From Icerya purchasi (lineage: Eukaryota; Arthropoda; Insecta; Hemiptera; Monophlebidae): a stretch of DNA of 64,000 bases. The notes beneath the pieces were generated by a model. The model was not told the origin of the DNA and ran no database searches. It worked only from the letters and a program-made list of their open reading frames with translations. Made by a program: the position numbers and the translations under genes. The stretch spans positions 153,177,774 to 153,241,773 of the forward strand of contig CM077115.1 in assembly GCA_039619475.1 (NCBI GenBank), read 5' to 3'. This document shows positions 12,185 to 24,430 of this stretch, one piece after another; the stretch's first letter is position 1, and each line of letters starts with the position of its first letter.

Positions 12185-14040
12185 ACTGAGCTTAAATCAT
12201 AGCAGTTCTCATATCGGTTAGAACGATTCCGGGCAACTGCAATTTCATCACAGTCGTCATTTTGTGTCGTCCGTTCGATCGAGTCTACATCATCAATTGA
12301 GCGATATATTTTTTAAAACCTATACGGTTCTCTGTTTTCCTTATAATTCCGTGAATCCCAGTTCTTTACACAGATTTCGTATCTGGGGTCTGTTCATCTC
12401 ATCGGGCACCTCCTAAATAGTTTCTCTAGACTACCATTTTCTTTCCTCATGATGTGCCCAAAATATTGTATTATCGGACGCTTACACACATTACGTAACC
12501 GTTCAGTTAGATATCATAAGAAGTAGACTTGCTACGTATGGATAACGTTCTACAATAAACTTGACATGTATGGGTCACTCTTAACATAGTGATTGCCATG
12601 GTGTTCGAGTTTTTGTCAGATATCATAAGAAGTAGACTTGCTACGTATGGATAACGTTCCATAAGGCGATTGTTGTGGTGCTCCCACTCTTGCACACTAA
12701 ATGCGTGCCGAGCTTTTATGAAATACACTAAATAGCACTGTTATCATGACGATTGTGCTCTAAATATTACATTGTACACGCTGCTGTATTAATCTCATGT
12801 TGTTTTCTCGTAAAATCCATCCCATTCGCTTTTTATATCCTAAGGGCCATATGGTCAAAATTGTGCTGTACTGCTTATGTCGCTTTTCGTCCTTCTCTAG
12901 ACTTTGTATCCCTTTTTATAAGTTGTAGTGAACTATTATAAGCCAAATCCCTCACTGGAGGGCTTTGGATTGGTCCCATTTCTATCATCATAATACATAT
13001 ATTAAAATTAATATTGGCGCTGTTTGTGGTCCCTCGACTGGTACAGTGGAAAAAAAAAAAAAAAAAAAAAAAAACCGTTCAGTTACACCAATCTCGTTTA
13101 GTTCGAATTCGTTAGTTCGTTTCGCCGCCTGAGGAACGCGAAGCACTCTCTTTTCCATATCCACATTTCCAGACCGTCTATTTTTTTCTGATCAGCTTTT
13201 CTTGCTGTCCAAGTTTCTGCTCCGCACAACATTATGAGGTGTATTAACGTGCGCACACTATCTTTATTTTAGTTGTTTTTTTTCTTCTTTTTTATAAAAC
13301 ACGGCTTTTATTTTTACGACTCCTCTGGTTATTTGCGCTCTTTTCCTTATTTCCCGTTCACTGGAACCGTGACAACTCATCAGTGAACCTAAATAAACAA
13401 AATATTCCATTACTTCATATATATGTGTACACATCTCTATAGCTCGTTACGTTGTTTCTAATCACCGCCTTAACTTTGGTTTATGCTGGTTCAATGACAT
13501 ACCACAATCAGCGATTATTCTTTCGATTCTGTTCAAATTTTCTTCTAGTTTTTCTTTTGAAGTCACTAGTATTGTGGTATCAACAGCATATCGATGATTG
13601 CTTATACGACTATCACCGATGAATATGATGCCCTTCCAGTTTACCGATGTGTTTTTCATTATTAAAAATATTAAACAGTATCGGCCACATGCATCCTTAT
13701 CTGACGCGTTTTCCAATTCTAAATTTCCCTGGTTCTGCACAATTCACTTTGACTGGCGCAGTACTGCTTTTTTGTATAAATTTTGCACAAGTCATCTGAG
13801 ATGACTAGGAGGAATGCTCATTCCTTGAAGTATTAAGAACATCCATGCAACGCTTTCGAATGCCTTGCTTAGGCGAGAAAACAAAAGAAAACTGGATAAT
13901 TGAAATCAAGCGGGTCTCTTCTACGATCAGTCTGACTTAATATTTGTTCCCTAGTACCTTTAGCGAGCATAAATCCCAATTCTTGAGGAACCCGCCTATG
14001 TAAAACATTTTTCAATCTACTATTCAGAATTCATAGAGTG
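12185..14040 (-). mobile_element. RTE/BovB-like LINE reverse transcriptase, decayed
   Basis: Read on the minus strand from 14,040, the blocks come in RT order: RVPQELGFMLAKGTREQI, then AFESVAWMFLILQGMSIPPS (motif A), GCMWPILFNIF (motif B), NHRYAVDTTILV (a damaged YADD box near 13,590), MEYFVYLGSLMSCHGSSERE, AETWTARKADQKKIDGLEMW and finally YFGHIMRKENGSLEKL near 12,420. This order and wording match RTE/BovB-type endonuclease-reverse transcriptases. A 563-bp poly-A-ended insertion (12,510-13,072) splits the C-terminal part. Frame changes and stops make it inactive. The endonuclease domain was not seen upstream. Confidence 0.82.
12510..13072 (+). mobile_element. Poly-A retroinsertion with 13-bp target duplication
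   Basis: This segment interrupts the RTE-like LINE and is flanked by identical AACCGTTCAGTTA at 12,497-12,509 and 13,073-13,085. It ends in an A run (13,051-13,074) that meets the right duplication. These are the marks of target-primed reverse transcription, so this is a 5'-truncated LINE or a SINE on the plus strand. Inside is a direct repeat of about 45 bases (12,508-12,552 and 12,617-12,661, AGATATCATAAGAAGTAGAC). Near 12,950 is a CCCTCACTGGAGGG hairpin. The source family was not recognised. Confidence 0.8.
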
Positions 14041-14095
14041 ACTTTACTAGTGTGCGAGATTATTGCACTAAAACTCCAGTATTTATGTACTCAAA

Positions 14096-14384
14096 CATGG
14101 GCGTCGCCAGCAGGGGCAAGAGGCAGCTGCCCCTCCCCCCGGAGCCTTGATGAGTATTCATAGTAGGCGCGTAATCATGGACAATTTGGAAGACTTTTAT
14201 AATGAAGTAGTAAGTAGAACAATTTGCCAAAAACACACGAAAATTATGTTTTAATCAAGATTTTATTCTTGTTTAATAAAATATGCAGCCTTTACAATTT
14301 ATAAATTTTATTTTTCCAATAACTCATATCCTCTTTCTATCATCTTGCCCCCTTCCCCTGGATCATCGACTGGCGACGCCCTTG
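14096..14384. mobile_element. 289-bp hAT-type MITE with 8-bp TSD
   Basis: The element starts CATGGGCGTCGCCAG and ends CTGGCGACGCCCTTG, a 15-bp inverted repeat with one mismatch. It is flanked on both sides by TACTCAAA (14,088-14,095 and 14,385-14,392), an 8-bp target duplication typical of hAT transposases. The ends are GC-rich and the interior AT-rich. It has no coding capacity and must be mobilised in trans. Confidence 0.85.
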
Positions 14385-14392
14385 TACTCAAA

Positions 14393-16985
14393 ATATATAA
14401 CCGTGAGCGTACAGAATATGATCTCTCGTAATTTTTGTAAACTGATTTTTCTCTTTTTCTTTTTGTTTCTATCTCGTTGCTTATTTGTAGTACTCGGATT
14501 CTTATTGTTTAATAGAGATTTATTTTTAAAAACTAATCATTATATTTATTCATAGGTTTTTCTTTCTTTTTTTTCCTAACCCCTACTTAATAACGTTTAC
14601 TAAGCTGTAATAGTTAAAACTGTATTTTCTTTACATTGTGTGCGGTAATACAATTTCTCGATACGCTAGAGTTTCGTTGTGCAATGTTAACGCTACGTTA
14701 TGTGATAATTCGCGAAAATATGTGTTCTTTCTTTCTTCTTCCTTTTATCCCTTTCCAATCGCCTAATATTATCAGATTTTCTTTTGGATCGGTGCCATAT
14801 CACATTTTCCAGTTTTCGGGTTTTTTTCCCATTGGTTCGTTGTCATAATTATTTGTTGACATTAGACTTGTATAGAGCTAATGAGAAGCCTTCAGTTTCG
14901 GAAAGTAATTTTCTCCCTTTTTCAGTAGTTGTTCCTTATACACACTTATATTAGCGTGGAATTTTTCCATTTTTCTTCTCTAATTAGAAATTTTTGTTCC
15001 ATGCCCGCTTTACCCGCCAACTTCCCCGAACCATGCGAAGAACGGTTTTTCAGAGAACCGTGTTCCGTATGTTCTTCTGTTCATTAGCACATTCGATCTT
15101 AATTTCTTTCACTATTTAAGCGTTCTTAAGTTTTGATCATTTCTGGTAATTTCACTATTACCGAAACAAATTTGCACACTTTTAAATCAGATTCCATCAC
15201 AACTTTACTGCTTGTATTTTTCTTTTGAGTGTGTCCTTTTTTCTTTTTTGGTGGGGGACTAGGTTAAACAACCCGTTATTTTGATCTACCTTTGTGTTTG
15301 CTCACTGAATAGCTGATTTTCGTTTGGAGGAAATACTTTCCAAATATTTTTGCTTAGCTTTGATAAAAAATTGGTAGGTCTAACAAGCCCTTCCTGACTT
15401 ACTTTCTCGGTAAATTTATTATTTCAGTATAAGAATTAGGGTGTTGTCTACCATGTTTAGTACTGAATGTGATCTCGATTGATTATTTCTAATTAATACC
15501 GGAGTATCTACACTACACGCGTAGCTTTAAACTTATTTCTCGAATTACACTGCGATAAAGAGTCTTATAAATTTGTTCTTCAGTTAATACTTAATGTTTA
15601 TATCATCTATTTCCATATTTTGTTCAGATCACGAATTATATTTGTCCGTTTTCTTTGAGTTTAAGATTATTTTTTCCTGCAATACGTTACATCCTTACAA
15701 AGTATGTTCTGAATTATCCGGTCTGTGTCTGTTACTGCTGTGTTACATTTTTCGAGATACACCTAGAACTTCCCATGTCTTGATATTAGCGACATGTTAG
15801 AGAAGTTTCAGTATCGAATCTATCTTTAATTTTTCATGAAAAAACTTTCGGTTGCTCTATTTAGGTATTTCTACACCTTTCGAAATTTTTCGATATATTG
15901 ATTCTTGGTAAAGTGGTTTAAACCGGATACTGCTGTTAAACTTTTATTCGCTACTTTTAAAATTTTATAGTTCGTATGTTATGTTATCGAATGATCCGTT
16001 CTACTTTTTGTTTTATTAAGCAGTTTTTCTGTTATCATATTTAGCGTAGTGGTTTTGCAGATATTACTAACGAATCCCCGTATATTTATTGTTTTATAAA
16101 GAAAAACTTCGTTAGTTTAATTGCCATAATTCTGTCCACAATCGTTTGGAATTTTTGAAACTGTTTGAACTTTTTCTTGTAAATTATACTACCGTACACA
16201 ATCAGTTCGATAATATCGCTGTTTTGCCTATGCCTTTTCCGTATTCCACACTTAATTGTTGTTATTGTACGCACAGCTTTGTGAATATTATGCACTTATA
16301 AATTCTGTAACTTTATTATTTATTTACTTTATAGGATGATAAAATTACAGGTTCTTTCCGAAGCACCTAGATATTTTTTATGTTCTTTTCCTATAGTCGC
16401 AAGTCCGTATTTTTTATAAATTTAAGTTTGTTCTTCTGTGATTTAATTTTAATCAGATTTATTTTATGTTAAAATTAATTTTATACGTTATACATAAATA
16501 GATTTCTGGAACACTTTTTTCTCTATACACTATCGCTATTTGTCCATTCAAATTTTTTACATATTTACCTGCCCCTATTATTGTTAAACGACACGAAAAA
16601 ACTATATAACTTTTACGTAATTTAGTAATTCTAATCTATGTATTTGTGCAAACGGTATAAATTAAGATACGGGAGGATTTTTTGTAGTATATTAAGAATA
16701 GCACCTTCCATTTTGGACATATATTGCATTTATTTAGAAATATCTACGATATAATTGTTGCTGTTATTTTTACCGGTACTTTTAAGAAGTTACGTTCGTA
16801 AGTTTGTTCGCGTATAACAACTTGCATATCTATACGGACCGATTTTACTGATTCTCCGTCTATTGGAAAGTATACGAATTACATCAGCCGCGGCTAAACA
16901 TAAACTTAGTGTTTCGTTAAAAACACGTGAAAAAACGTGGTACTTTTAGATCATTTTTTTTTCTTATTATTTTTTTCAAAATAAT
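14393..16985. other. Long AT-rich stretch without a clear gene
   Basis: No intact gene is visible. The minus-strand frame at 16,086-16,295 reads ELIVYGSIIYKKKFKQFQ, faintly like the post-RT region of R1-clade LINEs, where a similar YGS..W motif precedes RTVSTDA. Too little is conserved to call it. The rest is T-rich on the plus strand with no paired repeats that I could see. Confidence 0.4.
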
Positions 16986-18330
16986 ATAACAGAGACAACC
17001 GACTTAAAATGTTATTAATTTGCCAAATTACCATGGAAATGTAGCTCTGAATAAGGAAACCGATTTATTTTGATGTTTTTACCACGGAAAGGTAGTTTAA
17101 AATGAAGAAATCGATTTTGTTTTGTTTTTTTTAAACATAAAATGTGTAGAATAATGTAACAAAAATTTTGATTTTTAGCAGAGAAAAAAGTTCGAGCATA
17201 ATGCTAAAATTGTAAAATGAAATGTTTTTTTTTTTTTCAAAAAAAATACTGACTTCAAGATTTATTATAAAAATTTAATAAAAACGCACTAAAAAGTAAA
17301 AAAAAAAACAAAAAAAAAACGATTATTCGATAAAAAATATATTTCACAATGTTGTGTTCCACTTTTTTGTTTATGCTCGTTACTTTAAACATCGTTGTTA
17401 TATTTCACCTAAGCGGTGTGCACACTCGATTTTGATTGTCGTAAGACACGCTGACGTCGAATATTTGTAAGCGACCTATTTTATTATTTACTGTTGCGAA
17501 CGAAGCGATTTTTCAACATGTCGTCGATCGACAACCCCGATATATATATACACGCTCGTTTTTCCATGTTCTTTCAGATTTAGATTTGGTTCTGATATTC
17601 AAATTAACCTCCGCTAGAATGAAATCTCCGCAGTGCCAGATTAACCGATACGGGATCAAGTCTGACCGATTAGTTTTTTCGCAGCTCGTTACGCTAATCG
17701 TGCCCTCGCAGACGATCGAACCTTTATCTGTTATTAACGTGTAAATTGATTATTACCTTTACCGTTTAGATAAATACGTTATCATCTCGGATCGTTTTCG
17801 TTTATTTCATCAATCACACAGGTTGGTCGATCGGTATTTCTGTAACAAGCGGGAATACAACAGTGATATACCTTAAGTGATGATATTATCGTAATTATTT
17901 TGCAACATTAATACCTTAATTAGTGTAGGATTCATATTATATATTACCATAATAATTATTAAAAACTGCATTAAGTGTTCATTGAATTGTTTCTAGATAT
18001 ATTGTAATATGTAGTATGAATCCTACTCTAATTAAGGTATTAATGTTGTAGAAGAATTACCGTAATGTCACCGCTTAAGGTATATTACTTTGAAATATAT
18101 ATTTTTTTGAATAATTATTTTTTACTTTTTAGTGCATTTTTATTTAATTTTTTTAAATAAATCTTCAAGTTGGTGTTTTTTTTAAAAAAAAAAAAAAAAC
18201 ATTTTTCGATTATAGTCTCATTTAAGGTAATACACCGAATGCCGCTTTATATTTTTATATCATTAATGCGTAGCAGAGACGATTTAACTTAAACCACGTA
18301 TTTTTCTTTTATTTTAAGTCAGTTGTAAAT
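16986..18330. repeat. Imperfect foldback structure
   Basis: Two nested inverted-repeat blocks share one axis near 17,975. The inner block pairs about 17,866-17,950 with 17,998-18,096 (ACATTAATACCTTAATTAG and its complement). The outer block pairs about 17,205-17,350 with 18,096-18,225 (GCACTAAAAAGTAAAAAA and its complement). Weaker pairing of CCGACTTAAAATG with its complement continues to about 18,325. The left arm holds about 510 extra bases (17,350-17,865). The structure resembles a foldback or hairpin element with an arm insertion. No coding capacity was recognised. Confidence 0.6.
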
Positions 18331-19199
18331 AATTTGTAACATTTGATATTTATTGCGCGTATCGAATTTTTAAGTCATTTTAATGGGATACAGGCGTTCC
18401 ACTAGTAGCACAATGTTATTCAGACTGATCGCACGATTCTCCGGAATTTAACAGAACCCCAAATGGATCCACTCTCATTAATTACTTATAAACACTTGCT
18501 TTTTTATATCGCATAGGTAGGGGTTACATCTGAATTGAAATCGCTGAAATTTAAAGATATAATAGCATTTAGACGCTGTTGCTGAAAACTATATAATTAA
18601 AAATCTCTAAAATGAATTCCGTCTTTTAATTCTGTGGTAAATGTGGACGCTTCGGATGAAAGTTTGAACTGCACCACAACTACATTCCTAATTATAGAAC
18701 TGAATTCGAGAGATGGGTGGATTTTGAAAATTTAGAATCGTCGGCATAGAGAATTCAACGTAATTAGATTATTTATTCCCGACAACAGACCAGTGAGAGT
18801 TAACGTTGAAGAACTCCGGAGAAATCTGGATAAAATTGAAGTTCAAAAGTGAATGCTCACTAATATCTAAAGCCGAGAAATTAATACTCGTATTAAACGG
18901 TTTTGTATGATAGGGAAGAAAAATTGGATTATCAATGCTTAAAAACCTATCATCAGCCCCGATGAACAGAGGAGCAGTTTTAGATTCAGCTAGAAGACAC
19001 GTGTAATCAGACATAATGTAGTCATCTAGTACATCTCCTAATTGCATTTTGAATGAAGTCTAATGGCTGAACCGGAGAAGTTAAAATCACAATCAAATGT
19101 GAAAATCTATAGAATGAGCTAAAATACCATCATAGGATAGGGAATTACTGATAGATTCAAATGAGTTTTAAACCGTGAGCAGGTGATTCAGTATTCTTT
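18331..19199. other. Non-coding flank of LINE; one unexplained frame
   Basis: A minus-strand open frame at 18,769-19,047 encodes 92 residues including PLFIGADDRFLSIDNPIFLP. I do not recognise it and there is no supporting context. Otherwise this is AT-rich DNA downstream of the 3' end of the minus-strand LINE. Confidence 0.35.
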
Positions 19200-22100
19200 T
19201 CCTTTTCTTTTTTTTTTAAAATATAAAATAATATTATTTCACATACTAACTTTTGGGCGCGCCAGCAGCTTTGACCTCATAACTGCTGAAATTATGGAAA
19301 GGTTAAATAGAGAGCCGATTAGAAATAGAGCTTAGGAAAGATTGAAGTACAGGGATTATATCTGAAGATGGATCGGAAAGAGGACAAAGGAAAAACTATA
19401 AGGAGCAGGAAGACCCAATGTTGAGAATTTGGCATACAAAACAGAGCATTCAGAATCAAGGGCGGGGCATTCAAAGAAGATGTGGTTTGCAATATATAGC
19501 GGAGTATAGATAGAACAATGAAGGGGACAAATTTGACGATAATGAGAAGCGGGATTAGAAAATAAAGAAGGATAGATATCCGATAATGGTCGGGAATGAT
19601 TGGCTGAGAAAAGAAGAAGGATATCCGAGGTAGGAAAATTAGAGAGTAAAGAACCATCAAGGGCGGCCGAACGGGCTAAAAAATCCGCTAACTCGATGCC
19701 AGAATGGCTAGTAACTCACAAAAGATCAATAGTAATAGAGCGGGATAAGAGTAGATTGGATATGAGAAAACGAATTGAGAGAATAATATATTGATGGGAT
19801 GAGAAGGAGAAGAAGAAATATAGCTTGAAGAACACTTTTGGAGCCAGAGACAATGAGACATTTACTGATCCCTCTTATGGATGGAATGAAGGAGACTGCG
19901 CGTTAATATGGAGGTAGACTCCGCTGTGAAAACAGAGCTTGAAAGATTCAAAGTAATGTAGTGAGGGGGAGGTAAACGCGCACTCTATTCTCATTTTTAG
20001 AACCATCAGTGAAGAATGTTAGATGGGAAGGAAAAGATGTATCAAGCAAGTGGAGGGATTCGGATTGGATTGTAGAATGTGCGATGGAGCTAATCTGGTG
20101 AGGGAGAGAGGAGAGATTAATAGTCTGTCAAGTGCTGACGAAGTCATAGGAAAAGTAAGGAAGCTTGGAATGAGAAAAGACATGAGGCGTAAAATTAGAG
20201 ACTTAAGCTGCTACAAGAGGAAGGATCGAGATTTTATTAGGAACAAAACGCCATTGATTTTTAATACCAAGACAGGAGGAGATAAGATTAGATGAGGACA
20301 CAGAAAGACGTTTAATTAGAAAATTCTAACCCAGCTGGGATCTGCGGATAAAAAGTGGTTGTATCGCAGATTCAGAGAGGATAGCAGGGGAATAGGTGTG
20401 GATTTTAGCGCCGCTCCAATGCACAGCCGAAGGCAGCAGTTTTGAACTTTGTCCAGTTTGGCGAGGAGAGATTTAGAGAAATTTTTATAGATGAAGGAGC
20501 AGTAATCAATCCTGCAACGAATTATAGCCTTGTAAAAGATTAGGAAAATAGAAGGATCACCACCCTATTTGGATGGGCTTTCAGGAAATTGAGTCTTTTG
20601 AGGGAAGAGGTAGTTAATGTGTTCATGGAAAGTAAGTCGGCTTTTGAGAATAACATCAAAGTAGCGGAAGGAGCTGATGGCGGAATCGGAATGTTAGAAG
20701 AAATAATACTTACCAATGTTTGATTGTAGGGGCGGAAGGAAAACACCATAGAGGAAGAATTTGAAGGATAAAGAGGGTGGTGAATTGAGGAGAGGGAGAT
20801 ACTAAGAATAGATAAACAGTTATTGAGCTCTTTGTTGGCGGCAGTCACATCATCACAGCTGGAGTAGATAAGAATATCATCTACGAAAAGGAGAGAGGAG
20901 GAAATCATAGGGAGAGAAGCAATATTAAGTAGATAGATATTGAAAAATGTGGGGCTAAGACAAGATCCCTGAGGAAGTCTCGGGTAGATGCATCTGGAAA
21001 TGTCACGAGAGCGAGTAAAGAGGAAGAGGGATCTATTTTGGAATGGGTTTAGAATAAGAAAGATGAAAATAGATGGAATATTAAGCCCGAAAAGCTTGGC
21101 GCATGGAGTAGGAAAGCGGACATTACCAAACGCAGAGGAGACATCAACAAACGTAGCAAAGTGTGAATTTCTTTTCTAGGAAAGCTTTGCAGACGTCTGA
21201 TAGGAAAAGACTGATGCAGTCGACCGGACCCGACCCCGGGCGAAAACCAAACATATTAATTGTGTTCCAGCCAATTGTTCACCATACCTTCGAGCAGTTT
21301 ACGAAGGCAGGAAGCCAAAGAAATAAGACGGAACGTGGATTGATTTCATTTAGGTATAAGGATGATAATGAAGTCATTCCAGGATTTAGGTGTGGATCTA
21401 GAGAGTAAGAAGGAGTTAAAGATATTGAGAACAGAATGCAATGAAAGTTTGGAGAGATTTTTAAGTATAAGGAACGATACACCATCTAAACCTAGGGAGA
21501 AGTTTGAAGATTTATTATGGATCGATAGTAGCTCATCGTAATGGAGAGGAAGAGATAAGAAGTGCGACTCTGAGAAGAGTGGAAGGACGGGAAGCGTGGT
21601 TTCCTCCAAAAAGGACGAGCATAGGCGAGCGCGATCGAATCTAGAAAGGAAAGAAGTTGTTGCAGTGGGGGAGAGGAATGTACCGGGCGCTTGGAAAGGG
21701 CAGATGTAAACGCCCTAGCCATCTTCCAAATCTGCGAAAAGGGAGTATCTTTAGAAAAAGTAGAACAAAACTGTTTCCAATAATTTATCTTAGCAGTTTT
21801 TAGAACAAAGCGAACCTTCGCATTGGGGTTCTTTGTGTGCCAGAAAGTTGGACATTGAAGACCGCGAACAAAACGATTTGAATGTGACAGTACACTTTGT
21901 TTGAAAGCCTGATTACACTCTCGGTTCAAATAGAGTGAGGAGGCAGAAGGGGCTTTTCGGTAATGATTTTTGGGAACGAGCAGAGCGGATAAAGAAAGAG
22001 ACAAATGAAAGGGTTGCAAATTGTATTGGGCTATAGGATCAGGATTCGCCAGGATAGGAGGGAGAGAAGCGTCCATCAACGAACGAAGTTTGGTCCGATC

Positions 22101-22737
22101 AGTTCTAGAAATAATCCAGCGGGAGGAATGGCACTACCAAAAGTGCCGTCAAGTGTTCTCCAGGAGCATTTAGGAGCTATATATCGGGAGAGGTAAAGAA
22201 GAGGTCCACCGAACTTGAGGAGAAAGCGTTTTTGAAGTAGGTGGGGGAATGGTCGTTGAGGAGGAAAAAATTTTGATTCGGGATAAAGTCTTCCAGCACT
22301 GATCCGTTGGAGTTGTGAAGAAGGCAGCCTCAAAGGAGAGAATGAGCGTTCCAGTCTCCACCGATGACGTATGGTTCTGATAGATTTGTAAGGAATGAGG
22401 AAAGCGGAATATTAAGACGGCCGGAGATGAGAGGGTTGTAGACACAAGCGATATGGATAGGCTTTGGAGACAGATTTAGAAGGGAAATATGGATCATATT
22501 GGGGAAGTCAGAATAGAGAGGCGGAAGGAAAAGGATAGTGTGCGAATGGTATGAAAAGTCACTCCTGATTAGGATGGCAGCTTCACCATACCCATCCACA
22601 CGATCAGTCGAACTATGGAGAAACCTCTGAAGTGGATAGAGGGGGATGATTTCAGTCACGTTTTGGACAGCAAAGCGACATGAATTTTATTGAGGTCACG
22701 TAGACCCTCTAAAGGTTATTAGCCCACTGTATAATGT
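19200..22737 (-). mobile_element. Nearly full-length jockey/I-like LINE, decayed
   Basis: On the minus strand the LINE domains come in order. The apurinic endonuclease region has HVALLSKT then LKSSPSIHFRGF (22,690-22,620), RVDGYGEAAILIRSDF and YVIGGDWNAHSLL (about 22,340). The RT has FSLGLDGVSFLILKNLSK and PKSWNDFIIILIPK (about 21,350-21,500), LPQGSCLSPTFFNIYLLNI (about 20,950) and LLFVDDILIYSS (about 20,880), an FVDD variant of the catalytic box. The RNase H domain has LTFFTDGSKNEN (about 20,000). A C-terminal tail ends near 19,319, and a T run at 19,198-19,219 marks the poly-A tail. Many frameshifts make it inactive. The 5' untranslated region and any first ORF are missing. Confidence 0.88.
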
Positions 22738-23100
22738 TTAAGGAGGGGATCTGTGAAATAGTAAGATAATGATAGAAGGGAAAGGAAAGACGAGAGCAGT
22801 ATCTCATGGCTGTGTTTTTGAATCCTGTTATTTTTAATTATTACACTTAAATATAAAAAGAAAGCTTTTGTACAGAGAAATAATTTTTTACTTTAATATT
22901 TAATCGGTTTGTAACTCATTTAGACATACACCAAATCAAAACGACTTCCAGAATTGTGATTTAGCGAAAATAATTATGTTTATGCTGCATGTATATGTCA
23001 AGCTCTACCAGTCGTCTTAAGGGCTTTTAAAAACAGAATTAACAGTGATCAATCTTTTTTAATTTGTTCTCTTGTTTGTTTTTTTGTTTTATATCAATAG
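22738..23100. other. Non-coding, ends in acceptor-like tract
   Basis: Nothing was recognised except a T-rich tract (23,060-23,100) ending ATATCAATAG, which could be the splice acceptor of the candidate exon that follows. Confidence 0.4.
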
Positions 23101-23469
23101 CGGGATATTGTGCTCGCGGCGTTTATCACTTTCGCCTTCTATAATGGAAAGGAGTTGTGCCAAATATTTTGCATTCCGGCTGTCGGCGAAAGGAATTTAC
23201 ACTTATGGAGAATAGTAGCAGGAACAGTGTTCATAAGTGTACCACTAGAAACGTATTTTCTATGGATGCGTAATATTACATTTTACAACTTCTGGTACAT
23301 AGCCGACCGTAATGTAACAGAAAAATATAATAAAACGCTGATGAATGCTATAATGAAGGTGTCTATAACAGACGGCCGCATATACCCTGTTCATGATTAT
23401 TTGTATTCATTACTTATTATGGGTGAGCCGAGTAGAGATGATCGAATAAATGCTCTTCTTGATATTTAA
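23101..23469 (+). CDS. Candidate exon C, membrane-protein-like, unidentified
   Basis: An open stretch follows the acceptor-like TTTTATATCAATAG and runs 122 codons to a TAA. It begins RDIVLAAFITFAFYNGKELC, continues with a second hydrophobic segment (WRIVAGTVFISVPLETYFLW), has possible N-glycosylation sites (RNIT, RNVT) and ends with GEPSRDDRINALLDI. Two aromatic hydrophobic segments with polar connectors suggest a membrane protein. No LINE or Polinton motif is present, unlike most other frames here. I cannot name the family. A donor-like GGGTGAGC lies within it at about 23,420, so the true exon could be shorter. Confidence 0.4.
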   Translation, partial: RDIVLAAFITFAFYNGKELCQIFCIPAVGERNLHLWRIVAGTVFISVPLETYFLWMRNITFYNFWYIADRNVTEKYNKTLMNAIMKVSITDGRIYPVHDYLYSLLIMGEPSRDDRINALLDI

Positions 23470-23799
23470 AAACTGTTCTTTTTCGTTCTGTTTTTATTTT
23501 AAATCGTAGATGTTTCAACGGTAACAATAATAATAATAAATAAATTATTTATTTATTTATTTATTTAAATATTGGTATGCTCCATGCAGGCGTTAGCCGA
23601 ATTACATGGGGCATATTACCCAGAAGTAACATATCACGTCATTAATGAAATATCTATAACAGTAATAGTTCTTAATATTAACAAAAATATTCTCACATGC
23701 ACAGAGTGCTTAAAGAATATATTCATCCTCCGTGACCATCAATTACAAATCTTCTAGGTGCAAATATGAATAAGTATACCTCCATAGTATTTGATATTA
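23470..23799. other. Simple repeats and a weak frame
   Basis: TAATAATAATAA and TTATTTATTTAT simple repeats occupy 23,525-23,570. A short plus frame after CTCCATGCAG (ALAELHGAYYPEVTYHV) could be a further exon, but its phase relative to the preceding stretch is not compatible with the visible donor. Confidence 0.3.
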
Positions 23800-24430
23800 A
23801 AAAGTAAGATTTAAACTAATTGCAAGTACTTAATTCTGTTATCGAAGTGTATATCAATTTCTGGATATTTAATGAGTAATGTATTGTACAGATGGACTGC
23901 AGACCGAATCGGAGAACTTAACGCAATATTTTTACGTGCCTGAGTTTCAACAAACAAACGATTTTTTCTACAACCTTGGTACTTTGAAAAGTATATTCGA
24001 CAATTCTCTGATTCGCGCATTGCATATATCATGTATAAATTTTATTTTAGCATGTTTCCATCTCGCACATAAGGTTTTAAAACGTAACAATTTATTCAAG
24101 ATAAGTGATTCATATACTGTGGGTAAATTTTAACCATGCGGAAATAAAGATATCTTAAGAATTTTGACTGAACATTTTCAACAATTTTATTATACTTATC
24201 ATAAAGGGGAGGATCATCCCATACTACTGAACAATATTCTAACTGAGGACAAACAAGTGTGCCTTATAAAGAATACGAGTAATGTCTTTGTTAATGAACA
24301 TTGTTGAATTTTTAATAATGAACCCAGTAGTTTTATATGCGAGATTAGTGATGTGTTTATCGTACTCTGAGATGAAATAAAGAAAATTTATTTCCTGTTC
24401 TTTTCCGTGTGTTAGTTCGTAATTTTTCAT
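23800..24430 (-). mobile_element. LINE ORF2 C-terminal fragment
   Basis: Minus-strand frames give YKTTGFIIKNSTMFINKDIT, then LEYCSVVWDD and VENVQSKFLRYLYFR (24,240-24,150), then SSPIRSAVHLYNTLLIKYPE (about 23,880). This order matches the region after the RT palm in jockey-like LINEs, where SxLEYCSVVWxP and IExVQxKFLRYL are strongly conserved. Frame changes separate the blocks. RT core and 5' parts are missing. Confidence 0.75.

Noticed and set aside
16086..16295. R1-clade LINE fragment
   Set aside because: One YGSIIY-like motif is too little, and no neighbouring block could be aligned with confidence.
21163..21408. Plus-strand frames inside 19,600-22,200 as genes
   Set aside because: They are antisense to LINE endonuclease, RT and RNase H blocks.
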